Origin: Phycomyces nitens | Taxonomy: Eukaryota > Mucoromycota > Mucoromycetes > Mucorales > Phycomycetaceae | Length of the DNA stretch: 64,000 bases | Assembly: GCA_022702545.1 (NCBI GenBank) | Contig: JAHRBC010000003.1 | Coordinates: 7,316,001-7,380,000, forward strand | Direction: 5' to 3' | Part shown: positions 46,751-58,476 of the stretch, piece by piece | Layout: each line of letters starts with the position of its first letter | How positions within the stretch are numbered: the stretch's first letter is position 1 | The notes under the pieces: generated by a model | Told to the model about the DNA's origin: nothing | Databases searched by the model: none | Seen by the model: only the letters and a program-made list of their open reading frames with translations | Made by a program: the position numbers and the translations under genes

Positions 46751-48750
46751 ACTGCGCCTCATATTCACTTATCAATAAAAATATTTAAAGGCCTTTGAAA
46801 CGCTTAAAAAATAAATCTTGTCTTTCCAGTTTACATTTATTCAAAAAAACCTTTTTATGCTTTTATCAGACTTTCCTCGAGAAATCATAGAACAAATTGC
46901 GGATCGTCTTTCCTTTGAAGACAAGATCTCTTGTTCTTTGGTGTGCAAGTCATGGAAAAGAGTTTTCCAGGATACCATATACTCTGATATAAGCATAAAT
47001 TCTCCTGAAGCCTTACAAGACGTTATGACTCCATCCCTGGATAACCGACACAAATACCATGAAATTGGACACCTTGTACGATATCTGACTATAAGTCACG
47101 ATTGGGATATAGCTGTCGAGAAAATCTACGCACTGCAAAAGGCCTTTCCAAATATAAAGTATCTTTCTTTCCCAATAGCTCCTTTGGACTTTGGAAGTAT
47201 GGCTAGTTTGAACCTCTGGGGAGCATTGACTGAGCTTTGCATGGATATCGTAACTTCGGATCTACCCATCAAGGAAAATTCACTTGTTGAAATAATTGCG
47301 TGCTTACCCCTCTTAAGGCGTCTAGAGATTCATGGTGAAATGAATCATGAAAGTATAGTATCATTCTCAGTAAACGATTTTGAGACCATCCACTCGCATC
47401 TAAAGCACCTTGAACACATGAAACTCAGCACAAATTTATTGACTCTTTCTGATACCGACCTTGAACGTATACCAAACGTATCTCCGGCCACAACGATGAA
47501 AACCTTGGGCATAACATCCGAAAAGACAGATTATCGATGGCTATGTTATCTTGCTCGCAAATATCCCAATCTACGCACACTCGGCCTTAGAGTATCCTAT
47601 ATGCTGTCCGATATGGAAGAACAAGAACATAATACAATGGCATTATTCCAACAAGTGCCTGTATCATTTCAACATCTCAAAAAATTACAGCTTGAATACT
47701 CCCATTGCATGGATGAAGAGGAGTTACTCTTCATGGATAAGATAAACTTTCACGAAATGCCATTAAAGCATTTGTGGATTTACATTTCAATACCATATGA
47801 TACTTATTTTCCTGATAATCTCTGTAACGCTCACAAAAACATCGCGGAAACTTTCTTGGAGAAATGTTCAAAGACCATTGAATCACTTGATTTGAACTGT
47901 AACATTAAACATGCAACCCCAATAAACTTGACGGGGATGGAGAACAGTCTTTGCAATCTGGTCAAAGTGAACATCGACATTCCTACGGTTGCTGACATCG
48001 ATACCTTTCTCCGTGCAGCACCTCGCCTGAAATATCTGGAACTCGCGTATGCTGACATCAAGGTTAAAGATGAATTCTACAATTCAGAGAGATTTGAACT
48101 CCAATCATTCGATTTAAGCAACTCAACAATTACATCAAATGTCCTCCGGTTTCTGTCATTCCATTGCAGAAGCTTGGATACGTTGACTTTGAGTGAAATA
48201 TCAGTCTACGGCAATATTACAACACCTTGCTTCCAGCTTATAGACATGACTTATAGCCGCTTTGAGACACTATCTATATATGAAACAAGCTTTATTATAA
48301 AAGACAACCAGGGGCTTATAGAAATTCCAAGTCAATATTTTATTACTCGACCAATTTACGATACTCCTCCAAAGCAAGAGTATGATCCTAATATCTTGCC
48401 GGTTGATGTTGAAGAAACATCTGACAAATATCATTGCCATTGGATTAAACCGTCTCCTGAAAATTACGCAATGGAGAGAGCGTTAAAAGAAAATGCCTCC
48501 ACTATCATGAAGTTCGTCTCAAAATACGAGGAAAACAAGAAACTTACTGTGGAAAAAGCCCTTGATACAAAAAGAAGAGAACCGTCCGAAGCCTTGAATA
48601 ACTTCTCTGCCTTTAGATATACAAATCTACAACTTGGTTTTGTAGCCGATTATAGCTCGACAATCTCACCAAGAGATTTACCGCCGAATTTGTTTGATTT
48701 CTAGTCCCGAAAAGCTACATATCAATTTCTTTAACATACATCTTGTAAAA
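46751..48750 (+). repeat. Tandem repeat unit 3 of the F-box array, truncated after the gene
   Basis: The unit opens with the same promoter signature at 46751 but ends near the stop codon. The spacer seen after A and B, including the conserved block, is absent. AT-rich sequence and the (AAT)n tract take its place. Confidence 0.8.
46857..48704 (+). CDS. F-box protein, tandem paralogue C
   Basis: A single exon of 615 aa starting MLLSDFPREIIEQIADRL. The F-box (residues 1-45) is more diverged than in A and B (SFEDKISC replaces the SIRDKISC of B). The LRR-like body keeps DTDLERIPNVSPATTMKTLG, PINLTGMENSLCNLVKVN and VLRFLSFHCRSLDTL. The last 20 residues (PRDLPPNLFDF) are unrelated to those of A and B, probably because the duplication broke just before the end of the gene. 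The frame is intact. Confidence 0.88.
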   Translation: MLLSDFPREIIEQIADRLSFEDKISCSLVCKSWKRVFQDTIYSDISINSPEALQDVMTPSLDNRHKYHEIGHLVRYLTISHDWDIAVEKIYALQKAFPNIKYLSFPIAPLDFGSMASLNLWGALTELCMDIVTSDLPIKENSLVEIIACLPLLRRLEIHGEMNHESIVSFSVNDFETIHSHLKHLEHMKLSTNLLTLSDTDLERIPNVSPATTMKTLGITSEKTDYRWLCYLARKYPNLRTLGLRVSYMLSDMEEQEHNTMALFQQVPVSFQHLKKLQLEYSHCMDEEELLFMDKINFHEMPLKHLWIYISIPYDTYFPDNLCNAHKNIAETFLEKCSKTIESLDLNCNIKHATPINLTGMENSLCNLVKVNIDIPTVADIDTFLRAAPRLKYLELAYADIKVKDEFYNSERFELQSFDLSNSTITSNVLRFLSFHCRSLDTLTLSEISVYGNITTPCFQLIDMTYSRFETLSIYETSFIIKDNQGLIEIPSQYFITRPIYDTPPKQEYDPNILPVDVEETSDKYHCHWIKPSPENYAMERALKENASTIMKFVSKYEENKKLTVEKALDTKRREPSEALNNFSAFRYTNLQLGFVADYSSTISPRDLPPNLFDF

Positions 48751-48814
48751 GATAACAAGTACATCAAGACTTTGGTTTTATACTTTGATTAATATATATA
48801 TATATACTGTAATA

Positions 48815-48996
<182 letters not shown>

Positions 48997-49002
48997 GAGA
49001 TA

Positions 49003-49960
49003 TTAATATATGATGTGGCCACGACAAGCCTTTATTACAGCTTTTACTCTTTCTGACATAATTGCGACAAGAGTATACAGTACTTTAGGATCTAGACGCT
49101 CCCCCTCCTGAAGGATAAAAGCCATGAGGTCATTAGCATAGTTAATAGATCCCTTACTCTCTTGAACTTTTGTTTTTAAATGATGCCAAACATGCTCGAT
49201 TGGGTTGAGATCTGGACAATGGGATGGCCAGTAGTCAAATCGCTGAATTTTCCAATGATTCTTCCACCATGTTGTATATGAGCCAGTATGGCAGTTGGAG
49301 CTATCTTTTTGGAATTTGAACATTGTGTAATGTTTCTCGTTCAACTTTTGGTACCATTAATTGAAGTCCTTGGACAAATAATTGACATGGGCGTCTTGGT
49401 CAACAGAGTCTCCAAGAAAAGATAAAAGGCCAAGACCACCAACCCAGGAACGGCTCCATCCCATGAGAGAATCTTTTTCCATACTTTTATGTTGTAAGGG
49501 CATGTCTTTCTTGGTGTCTCTTTAGTTTTACCTATCGCTGATGGGTCAGAATCATTGCCCTTCACCATGAATCTGGACTCATTTAACCATGCCACCCTAC
49601 TCCAGTCTTCGATGCTAAAGCTGTATCTAGATTTAGCCCAACGAAGCCAATTCTTCTTCTGTTTGCTGATATGGCTAGGCTTTGATAAGGGCTTATAAGA
49701 TCTAATGCCCTTTCCTAAATATCTGATAACTGTCTCTCTACAGACAATGACACCTACGGCTCCCAAATTTCCTTGGTGGTATGAAAAACTTTCAAATGGA
49801 TTCCGCCTCACACTCAAGCAAAGACTCAGAGCAGCTGTGGCACCAAGTCTATTGGGTTTTTAGGCCTAGGATTTTTACTAGTTGTATCAGTTTCTTTCCA
49901 GCGTGTGATGGTGATGTTAATTGTCAATCGAGGGATGTTCATTTATGGAATATCAGCTGG
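49003..49960 (-). mobile_element. Tc1/mariner-family transposase, decayed copy
   Basis: Read on the minus strand from about 49960 to the stop at 49003. The helix-turn-helix end (ITRWKETDTTSKNPRP) is in one frame. The central part (WLRWAKSRYSFSIEDWSRVAW) is in a second, and the C-terminal part (WPSHCPDLNPIEHVWHHLK to AVIKACRGHIIY) in a third after a shift near 49340. WPSHCPDLNPIEHVW is the Tc1 DDE signature and the last residues match the usual Tc1 C-terminus. The first catalytic Asp, normally in SDESRF, reads LNESRF, and FQ(D)NAxxH reads FQKDSSNCH. It is therefore broken by at least two shifts and a lost catalytic residue. No inverted repeats were found. Confidence 0.85.
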
Positions 49961-51321
49961 GGTATGGTTGGCATTAGAGAGCCAAATAATAACCTTTATG
50001 CTCAAACTCGGATAACACACGTCTAAGGGATGGGCTTCTGGTTCTCTTTTATTTCCTGATGATATGAGTGATCAACTTAGTAGAAAAGGCTTTGGGAAGA
50101 ATAACAAAAAAGGGACGCAGAAAAAGAAAAGGCCTATTTTTAAGAGTGGCGCTAATTTATTGAGTCTGTGTGTAGTTATGCTTTTAATTGGTCTTACTAG
50201 AATCTATCTGGGCCACTTGAAAAAAAAAGAAACATTACCTAGAAACTGGTCCAATTTCTCAGGCTTGTCAGGAACAATTGTACTTTGATTGAAATAAGAA
50301 AACGTGGTTCAACAGGTATTTTCAAAAATGTTATTAAACTATATCCTCTAAACTCGTGTCTTGCCGAGTTTCTTTTTTAACTTGTTCAAGGTAACATTTT
50401 TACACTATTTATTTCTATTTAATGATTTTGTTAATGTGATTAGAGGTAGTTGTACAGGATCAATGGGGATTTTTTTTTATCTCTAAAAACTTCCATAACG
50501 GTAAATATTAACAGGAGATTTCAAGTTGGTACAAAAAAAAAGGAAAGTCTTGAAATTCATTTGCATAAGAAAGGCTACAGAATACTCGTTATCAAAGAGC
50601 TCTATTGCTGCCAGGTAGCATTTTGTATGATTTAGGAATATTGTGTAAATTTTTGATATTGCAAAAAACTGGATAATTTGTAGTGACCGGCACTGTCTCC
50701 ATCTAAACCCGGGACTATGGTTATATTATAGAATAGCCCACATAATGATGGGCAGTACTCATGGTAGATCAAATTGTGGGATGTCGGTTTTGTATACAAA
50801 ATTATTGACCAGGAGATACCCAGGCCTTTGTAGCCAGCAGCCCAAGAAGATAGACAGCGAATGATCTTTTAAAGAGACTAGAGAATAAATTAAAGAGTAT
50901 GTTGATTCATTATAGCCTTTTTTTTAAGAACAATGCTTTTACCCAAGGTGCTTTTCAACTACTTGTAAAAGCATAAAAAAGATTTTTATATGTGTATATA
51001 TTGTTCACATCACGCTGTGTTTTCTTGGAGAGTACATGATTGCAGTTTATTGAGTTGCCTGTTCTTTTTTTCTTTTTTGCATAGTAAATTCGTTGCAACC
51101 TACAATTATTCTCATATCAGAATGTCAATGGCACCCGTATGTTATAATGTGCTTACTCTGACCGAAAGACACAGAGTGTCGGAAATCAAATATTATATAA
51201 AAAGGCATTGGTTATTATTCTCGCAAAAATCGACTTTTTTTTTTTAATTATTATTATTATTGAGTGAGTGCCTGTTATTCCTCCCTTTCAATAGCTATTT
51301 AATCATCATATACATACTCTC
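49961..51321. other. Transposon-derived and AT-rich intergenic sequence
   Basis: Around 50688-50720 on the plus strand, ccggcactgtctccatc followed by taaacccggga resembles a mutated PALSPDLNPIE motif of another Tc1-like transposase. The rest (for example the frame at 50064-50288, Lys-rich then hydrophobic) has no recognised content. The right end is the promoter of the R3HCC1L-like gene. Confidence 0.35.
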
Positions 51322-52591
51322 ATGTCATCACCCTCCAAGTCAGGATTCTCATGGTCTACTATCCATGCAAACAATCTCGCCAATCATCAAACACACAGAC
51401 CTTCCAGTACAACAACCATTCCTTCCAATGACCTTAACAATTCTAGATCTCCAATCAATCCTTCATCTCGCCAGCGTCTTGTGGATCCCAAAGATGGAGG
51501 TGCATCTTTAGGCTGGAAGAATTGGAATCCCCAAGACGCTGCCAAACCTCCAATCTCCAAATCAACAACCACTGCCACAGTTGTATCAACCACAAAGATA
51601 TCCAGCAACACCATCTCACAAAACTCACAAATTACAAAGGTATCTCTTTTTTTGGATATATTGCTATCGTTATTTTTCAAGTATATATACATGTGTGTGG
51701 CTCACCTTGATTCATTATTTACACAGGTTGAAAAAGATGTAGATAATTTAGTAGCATCAATGACCAGCCTTTCGACCAACGACAAATCTCCTGTTCCAAA
51801 TCTTGAATCACAAATCCCAAACAAAATTGAAATTTTGACATCCTTGACCTTTGACAATCCACTTGAAACCAATGAAAAGGTCCATATTACCGAGCATATC
51901 ACATCATCACCAAAGGTTTCGGCACCACCACCAAAAGAGGCCGAGAAATCTGACTGGGCGACTATTATGAATGAAGAACCAGAAGATAAGGTCCTGTTGG
52001 AGTTTTACGAATTCACCAGACCAGACTGCAAAGAGGCTCTGTCCGGTGTGCTAAGCCAATACAGAATTCCTCGAGACAAGTATGAAGTTAGATGGGTAGA
52101 CAAGTCCAGAGCAATTGGAAAGTTTGAGAATGAGCATATAGGTAAGCTTGAGATGATTTGAAATGAAATGTACTCATCTATATTGGCAATAGCAACCCAA
52201 GCCAAAGAGGCACTTGGACCTACTGGACTATTCAAGATTCGACGCTATTCAGGCACATTTGATATCAAAGATCGTATGTTGGACATTTATGACCAAGAAA
52301 CCCAGAGCTAATCCAATGATTTGAAACAGCTGTGTATCCTCCTCAGTTTCATCGGCCTCTTACAACAAACAGTGTGGCCAGAAGACTGATACATGGAGCA
52401 CTTGGCCTGCGAGCACCTGTGAGGACCAAAGAAGAGCGTGAAAGAGATCATAATCTGTTGAGAATTGCAAGAGGTAAAAATTATCAATTGAAATCAGACA
52501 ACCAAGACTAAAATATGTGTCTATAGAGGAAAAAGAGGCTCGTATTCACCCAAGAATACATCATGGATTGGTCGATAACCGATCGATGTAG
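51322..52591 (+). CDS. R3HCC1L-like protein with C-terminal RRM-type domain
   Basis: Exons are 51322-51639, 51727-52141, 52193-52273, 52330-52473 and 52527-52591, giving 340 aa. Residues 1-200 are Ser/Thr/Asn-rich and look disordered, containing GASLGWKNWNPQD. The fold begins near VLLEFYEFTRPDCKEALSG and continues through YEVRWVDKSRAIGKFENEH and ATQAKEALGPTGLFKIR. This is the beta-alpha-beta arrangement with a WVDxxxAxGxF strand that I recall from animal R3HCC1/R3HCC1L. The tail VARRLIHGALGLRAP resembles the end of those proteins. No R3H motif is present. An RNA- or complex-binding role is inference only. The first intron is in frame but encodes hydrophobic junk when read through. Confidence 0.75.
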
Positions 52592-53395
52592 CTCTGATAG
52601 TTCTTTTGCAATGCAAATATTCTGATTTCATCCAACTACATATTTCTTATCATAAACTATTTCACCTCTCAATGTACTCTTCAGTTGGCTATTAAACCTG
52701 GGCAATTATGAGATGAGATGAGATGAACAGAAATATTATGATTCAATATTACAATAATTGCTTTTTTTTTGGGGGGTTGAGGATCTGAAATAGCAGTGAC
52801 AGGGTCAAGCTTAATTCAGTTGACACACACACACAAAAGAGATTAATTGATTTGGATAAATGGGATTTGTGTGCTCTTGAATACCTAAACCCCATCCACC
52901 AATATACAACTGATGGTTATTTAGCCCAAGTAGCCAGTTTCAATCTTGTATCAAGTAGAATATCAGATCAAGTTGCCAAAGGTGGTCTAGGCCAACAAGG
53001 AATCCTATGCAGACTATTTATACATGGTTTCTAAATATAAATAAACAAATAGAGAAAAAAGGTCAAGGAGAGAAAGAGGGGAACAAAAAAAGGGGATGCA
53101 AAAAAAACGAATCTGTTTTATGTGGTGCAGGCTGTTAATTTGACGTCACCAATTAACTTGCTCTTCTTTACTCTTCTTCTTGCCATCTATTTATTATTAT
53201 TATATTATTAATATTAATAATAATTATATATAATAATTATATATATTATATATTTTTTACTTCAAAAGCCCTATTCAATTTTCCTTTCTTTTATAAACCA
53301 AAAAAAAAAAATTCAGAAACTATTGTATAAATATCCTGTTTTTTGTTGTTTCTTCCTTTTCCTTCTTTTCATTCACGCACAAACACACATTAGTA
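52592..53395. other. Intergenic region, R3HCC1L-like / SPT2
   Basis: About 0.8 kb of AT-rich DNA with TA-rich runs near 53196-53255 and homopolymer A and T tracts. The short frame at 52852-53034 is not convincing. The right end includes the SPT2 leader, rich in CTT repeats (53345-53375). Confidence 0.45.
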
Positions 53396-55478
53396 ATGAG
53401 AGAGCCCAAGGTATGTCTCTTGTTAACAACAATCGTCAATCCCATAAACAAAGATCTCCTGACCTTGATGCTCTCCAAAAAATAAAATAAAGGTTGATGC
53501 TCGTGCGATTCCATTTGACCAACTGATGCTCCAGGCTACTCAGGTAGCCAAGGAACAAAACGCAGTTTTAGCTGAAAAGAAGCGAGAAAAGGAGCTTCAG
53601 GCCCGGCGTGAAGAGGAAGCTGAGCGGGCCCGTAAAGAGACCTTGGCTGTCTTGGCACAGCAAAGAAACGAACAGGTCAGACGTCAACAACGTGCTCTAG
53701 ACGAAAAACAACGACGCGAAAAGCTGCGACAAGTTAAACCATCCCGTCCGGCAGACCGTCCAGCACCATCATCGTCTGGAGGAGAAGCGATGATTCGTAA
53801 AAAGACTAAATCTGCTCCTTCAAAGATCTATGTACCGGAAAAAAAAGTAAGCAAAAAGAAAAGAGAGAGAAATAGATGCTCATCAACAACAGCTCATTTA
53901 ATCTCATCGCCATTGATCAACATGATTCTCAATCTCTTTGTATGTCTGTGTGTGTGTGTGCGAAAAAAGAAACATGCCAATTTCTCATTCGAGCAACTGA
54001 TGGAAAAAGCCAAGGAGATTTCGAAACCCAAAGACAATTCCAAGCAGTTATCTTCCGACCCAGCTACAGTTGCCTCAAAGCGTCTTCCTTCAAAGATGCT
54101 GGCAGGCACAAGGGGAACCAAGCCATCCGATACATCTGGACCACTGAGCACTCGGCTGCCCCGCCAGAAAGATGTCGGCAGTACTAAAAGCGCTGGAAAA
54201 GCAACAGGTACAAATCGACTTTCCACACCCAGGCCACGTTCTCGATCTCGGGATGAAAATACAGGTAAGGGGGTTGATTGGAAAGTTAAGGAGATGTGTC
54301 TCTGTATATAGATATGTTTATTACCTTTTATTATTATTATTATTATTCTGATTGATATCTTTATTATGTCTATCTGCGTTAACTTGTAGCTAGCTCGATA
54401 TATGTTCACAAGGCTGGTCCACAAAAACCATCTACAGTTCGGAAACCTGGGACAGATGGGCGCCCAATATCAGCCCGTGAGAAAGCCATAGCTGGATGTG
54501 TGCCTCAAAAAGTAGAGCGTCAACAACGGGACAGACGTACACTTAGTGAGGTTCAGCGTGAACTGCGGCATGCACGCGGCAATTACTCTGATGAAGAGAT
54601 TCGTACCAATAAACGTCCTCCTGCTTCTCGTCCTCCGCAGGCTGGACAGCGTACAGCCATGGCACCCCGTCCAATCCAACGATCAAGAGACATTAGCCCT
54701 CTTGATCCTCGCCGTTCTCGACCGGCTGCTGGGCCCAGAACAGCCAACCAACCTTCTTCAGGAAGACCTAGAGTGTATCATTCAGATGATGATAGACGAC
54801 CAAGGCCATCTGTCCAAGACAGGCCAATGATGAATCGTCGTGAACCCGGTCCTCCTGTACGATCACGTCCGGGCCAAGAACCGGCCATTAGACGCATGCC
54901 ATTCCGTCCTATGGAGCGAAGACCAGTTCGTCGACCTAGACCTATAGAAGAAGAACATGATGATGATCTTGATTCGTTTATTGTGGATGATGATGAAGAA
55001 GATAGCCGGGATTATTATGGGGCTGATGTGTCTTCTGAAATCAGCCGTATTTTTAGATATGACAAGTCAAAGTAAGGTTCCTAGTGATTTGTATTGATGG
55101 ACACTAATTATGGCTGTAGATACGCTAATGATATGTATTCTGATGATGATATGGAGGCCGATGCTGGTGAAGTATTGCGTGAAGAAAAGAGAAGGTAATT
55201 ACAAATGTGACTGGTGTGGATTTGATCTGATAGTCACAAACCATAGTGAGAGGATTGGACGCAAGGAAGATCTGCGTGAAGAGAGGCTTGAACTTGAGCG
55301 AGCAAAGAAGCGAAAGGGAGGCCATGGTGGAGGGGATGTATCGCCTGAACGGAAAGGAAGTCGGCCTGTGAAAAGAGAAGGATCTCCTGAATCAAAAAAG
55401 AGAAGAACAGACAAGGATCTAAAGACATTGGGCCAGTCAAAGGGTAAAAAGGCTTCAAGAGAAAGAGACTATGCATAA
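53396..55478 (+). CDS. SPT2: Spt2-type histone chaperone / HMG-like chromatin protein
   Basis: Exons are 53396-53410, 53493-53846, 53970-54264, 54390-55071, 55120-55194 and 55247-55478, giving 550 aa. It opens MREPK (a 15-bp first exon) and VDARAIPFDQLM, followed by a Lys/Arg/Glu coiled coil (about residues 20-90). A long Arg/Pro/Ser-rich region (about 130-400) follows. The conserved C-terminal Spt2 domain has DSFIVDDDEEDSRDYYGAD, SSEISRIFRYDKSKYAND, DDDMEADAGEVLREEKRR and a basic ERIGRKEDLREERLELE. Spt2 binds H3-H4 through this last part, preserves chromatin over transcribed genes and has roles in rDNA transcription. The frame runs through intron 2, but the translated segment (CVCVRKKK) is clearly intronic. 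Length is larger than yeast Spt2 (333 aa), due to the middle region. Confidence 0.93.
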
Positions 55479-55932
55479 GAGGGTAGGAGGGATGGTGAGG
55501 CCAGATATTGAATATCATAAATATTTAATATTTTAATATTTAATATTTAATACCTCTGCCTTGCTTCTTTTTTTATATGTATCACTATATTACAAGGCTT
55601 GATGGATTTTGTTCTTTTTTTTTGTTTTTTTTTCTCTTTAAAAAAATAATGTGTTTCAATTACACACCTGTATATTTCCCTTCTGTTTATTATCTATATT
55701 CTTAAAATGATCATTATCATCATCCATCTTCCTCAAAAATACATTACAAACAGACAAAATATTCATTGATTTAATCATCTAAATGCACCATACACACCAA
55801 CAGTCCATTCAAATCTAGTCAAATTCCCCATCTCTTTGAAGTCAAAGAATTTGTATAAAATGTAATGTCTTTATTACAAAACCAATATACACATATAATA
55901 TATATATATTCGGAGTTTTTTCTTTTTCTTTT
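55479..55932. other. Intergenic between convergent SPT2 and EF-1beta genes
   Basis: AT-rich 3' flanks with T and A runs (55567-55650) and a (TA)n stretch near 55898. No gene is seen. Confidence 0.45.
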
Positions 55933-56686
55933 CTAGATCTTTTGCATTGCTGCAACATCAACAGATTGGACAAAGTCTTCCAACTCAGTGATCTTGTCAG
56001 AAAGGTCATCCATAGAAACCTATAAAAGAGTAAGAAATACATTCCCAATTGTCCAAAGGCTCACCTTGTCATCTTCAACAACACAATTGATCTGAAGTTT
56101 CTTGATTCCATATCCAATTGGAACCAACTGGGACCCTCCCCACAAGAGGCCGTCCATAGAAATGTCCTTTACAGCCTTGGTGAGGGCCTCCATGTCAGTC
56201 TCATCATCCCATGGTTTGATATCAAGAGTGATTGTGGTCTTTGCAATAGTCTTTGGCTTGTTGGCCTTTTTAGCCTGGTACTCTGCCAGGCGCTGGGCTT
56301 TGACCTTTTCGGCCTCTTCATCAACCTCTTCATCGTCAGAGCCAAACAGATCGAGCTCTTCTTCTTCAATCAAAGCCTCGGCCTCCTTCTCATCCCTTGT
56401 TTTCATTCAATTCGTCCTTAGTTGGCTATCCAAAACCCAATTCTGACTTACTTTATGGATTCCTTGTACCATGCTGCCACATGGGGGAATTCTGGAGGGG
56501 GAGCTGAGCCCAGTGCCTCTGCAACAAGACCATCGGCTCCAGTGAATTGGTCACTATCACCAATATTGATTAAAATTTAATAACAACAATTTGTGCATTC
56601 AGACCGTACAATTCAATAAACTTCTTGTCAGTGAGGTAGTCCTCGAGAATTGGCAGGATTGTAGAGCGTTTAAGAGTGACTGGCAT
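55933..56686 (-). CDS. Translation elongation factor 1-beta (eEF1B alpha)
   Basis: Exons are 56686-56610, 56553-56452, 56395-56065 and 56019-55933, giving 198 aa. The N-terminal GST-C-like part is short ([38 protein letters not shown]). The acidic DLFGSDDEE hinge follows. The nucleotide-exchange domain comes next: [53 protein letters not shown] and the terminal VDVAAMQKI. It recharges eEF1A with GTP during elongation. The donor for intron 1 is GTACGG (TT|GTACGG), which makes FIEFDQFTGAD align without gaps to other eEF1B proteins. The intron-2 acceptor is AACAAG. The other AG would create a stop. Confidence 0.95.
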
Positions 56687-57410
56687 GATGTTGGATTTAT
56701 GTTGTTATATATATTTTTTTTGGTAGTGAAAGTTGATGAAAAGGGTATTTATTACATTTATTCATCTATTTATCTTTTTTTTTTTTCAATATTATTATTT
56801 ATTTATTTTTTATTTTTTTTAATAAATCTAAAATGGGTAAATCTTATGTTGATGTTTTCATGTAATAGCCCACTTGCACACCTTGTAGACTTTAATTGGC
56901 TGGATTCTACAAATGGCGAACCTTCTGCTTTAAAGTGTGTGTTTGGGCTTGTTGTGGACTTGCTTGATCGGAATCAATCCACTTGAGATGAGCCAATAAG
57001 AAGCATTCTGCAGATGGCCAAATGTGATGTCTGGGGCATTAATCATATCTGTGCCAATGATAGGCGTGCAGTTATTTCTTGCCCTTGATATCCACAACAC
57101 CAATGGTTCTCTTTTGCACAAAAATCATCAATAGTCCAAGCCAAAAAATATATATCTTTTTTGTTGTTGTAAAGCCCTTTGTGGAGCATCACATAGAGTA
57201 AAATAAAGGCTCCTCGTAATATTCCTACAAAGCTTTGTTTGTTTTCTTTTTGGGCTTAATCAAATTACTTTAAACAAACGTGTCATTTATAAAACACTGG
57301 CTGTAGAATGGCTGCTTACAAAAGCATAATCTTGGTCTTGGTCTTTAAAATGAAGAATAATTTTTTTAATGCAAATGAGATAAAAAGATGTAGTATGCTT
57401 ATAAAGGAGT
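56687..57410. other. Intergenic region upstream of EF-1beta and downstream of the PL14-like gene
   Basis: About 0.7 kb with long T runs (56775-56820). A minus-strand frame at 56930-57121 contains no domain I know. No gene is supported. Confidence 0.4.
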
Positions 57411-58476
57411 CTATGTTGAGGTTTCGAAAATGAACCCCTTGTAGTATGTGTGTTGTGTCTTTGGTGATTCCCAGGATTCATCTGATCCGCCAAAGAATGA
57501 TTGAAATACTACATACAAAGGTTAGTGACTATAGCATTCAACAAGATATCTTACCAATCCCCATATTCTGGCCTGTACGGCTCTCGCGGAAAGCCATCTT
57601 CTTTTCAGAATAGACTCTTTCTCCATTAATGTCAACATTGATGTGGCCATCCAATTCGCCTGGTGTATTGAGCTTAATGCTTTGGCGTACGGTAGTCCAG
57701 ACTCCAGTCTTGAATTTCCAGTTTCCACGACCTAGGCTATAGCCATAATGGGGATCACAGATGTTGCCTTCTTCTTCACATAGTCCAGGTCTCTGTTTTG
57801 ACTCGGGAATATAAGAATACACTTCTCCAGCACCGCCTCTACGCCACATGAATCTACAGAATTCGAGTCAATATATATATATGTATATATAGTAGGTAAA
57901 TTGAATCTTACCTTGTAGAAAAACATGTTTTCGAGTTGGTTCCACCAGAGCATTGCCCGTTTCCACCAAAGATTCCAGGTAGTTTCCCCCCTGTTACACA
58001 AAATTATACCAGAAATCAATTTACAGACTCATTACTACCATATGTCTGTCTTAATTACCCTTCATAAAGTTAAACTTCTTTGAAAAGTAGACCTTGTATT
58101 CGAGCGAGACGGTCTGTACGGTATCGTCAATCTCAATTGGCTGGGCATAGAACCCAATGCCGCCCTGAGGATAATACTGAGGGTTTCTTGACCCGCCTGG
58201 ATAGGTAACCCGAAGAACCTTTGGAGAATCAGAGTCTGTGGGATCGGAAACAATAGCGTAGTTGCAGTTCTTCTTTGTGGCATGTTGAGGCCAGCTCCAG
58301 CCATGCTTTTCAGGTACACCCCAGGCACGTAGCCACTTTGCTTTTGGAGCAATGGCATCATGGGTATACTGGTCCCAGTTATCGAATTCCCAGTCTTGAG
58401 ATCCATCGGCCATGGCAGTGTAGCAGATGGCCTGCAGGGTAACAATAAGAGTAAATAGCCACCAATTGGTATACAT
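57411..58476 (-). CDS. Secreted polysaccharide lyase-like protein (PL14 type)
   Basis: Exons are 58476-58059, 57990-57912, 57853-57555 and 57508-57411, giving 297 aa. Residues 1-22 (MYTNWWLFTLIVTLQAICYT) form a signal peptide with a hydrophobic core. The mature part has PQGGIGFYAQPIEI, VSLEYKVYFSKKFNF, GGKLPGIFGG, FSTRFMWRRGGAGEVYSYIP, GLCEEEGNICDPHYGYSLGRG, GELDGHINVDINGERV and FFGGSDESWESPKTQHTYY. GGKLPG-FGG, the F-S-T-R-x-M-W-R strand and the terminal FFGGSD strand are the jelly-roll landmarks of PL14 (alginate/glucuronan lyase) proteins. Substrate is not proven; Mucoromycota walls contain glucuronic-acid polymers, so a glucuronan is a reasonable guess. Cysteines CDP, LCEE and CSGG could form disulphides. 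Confidence 0.8.

Noticed and set aside
52852..53034. 60-aa plus-strand frame before SPT2
   Set aside because: Short, no domain, and it opens only at a non-ATG codon; not supported.
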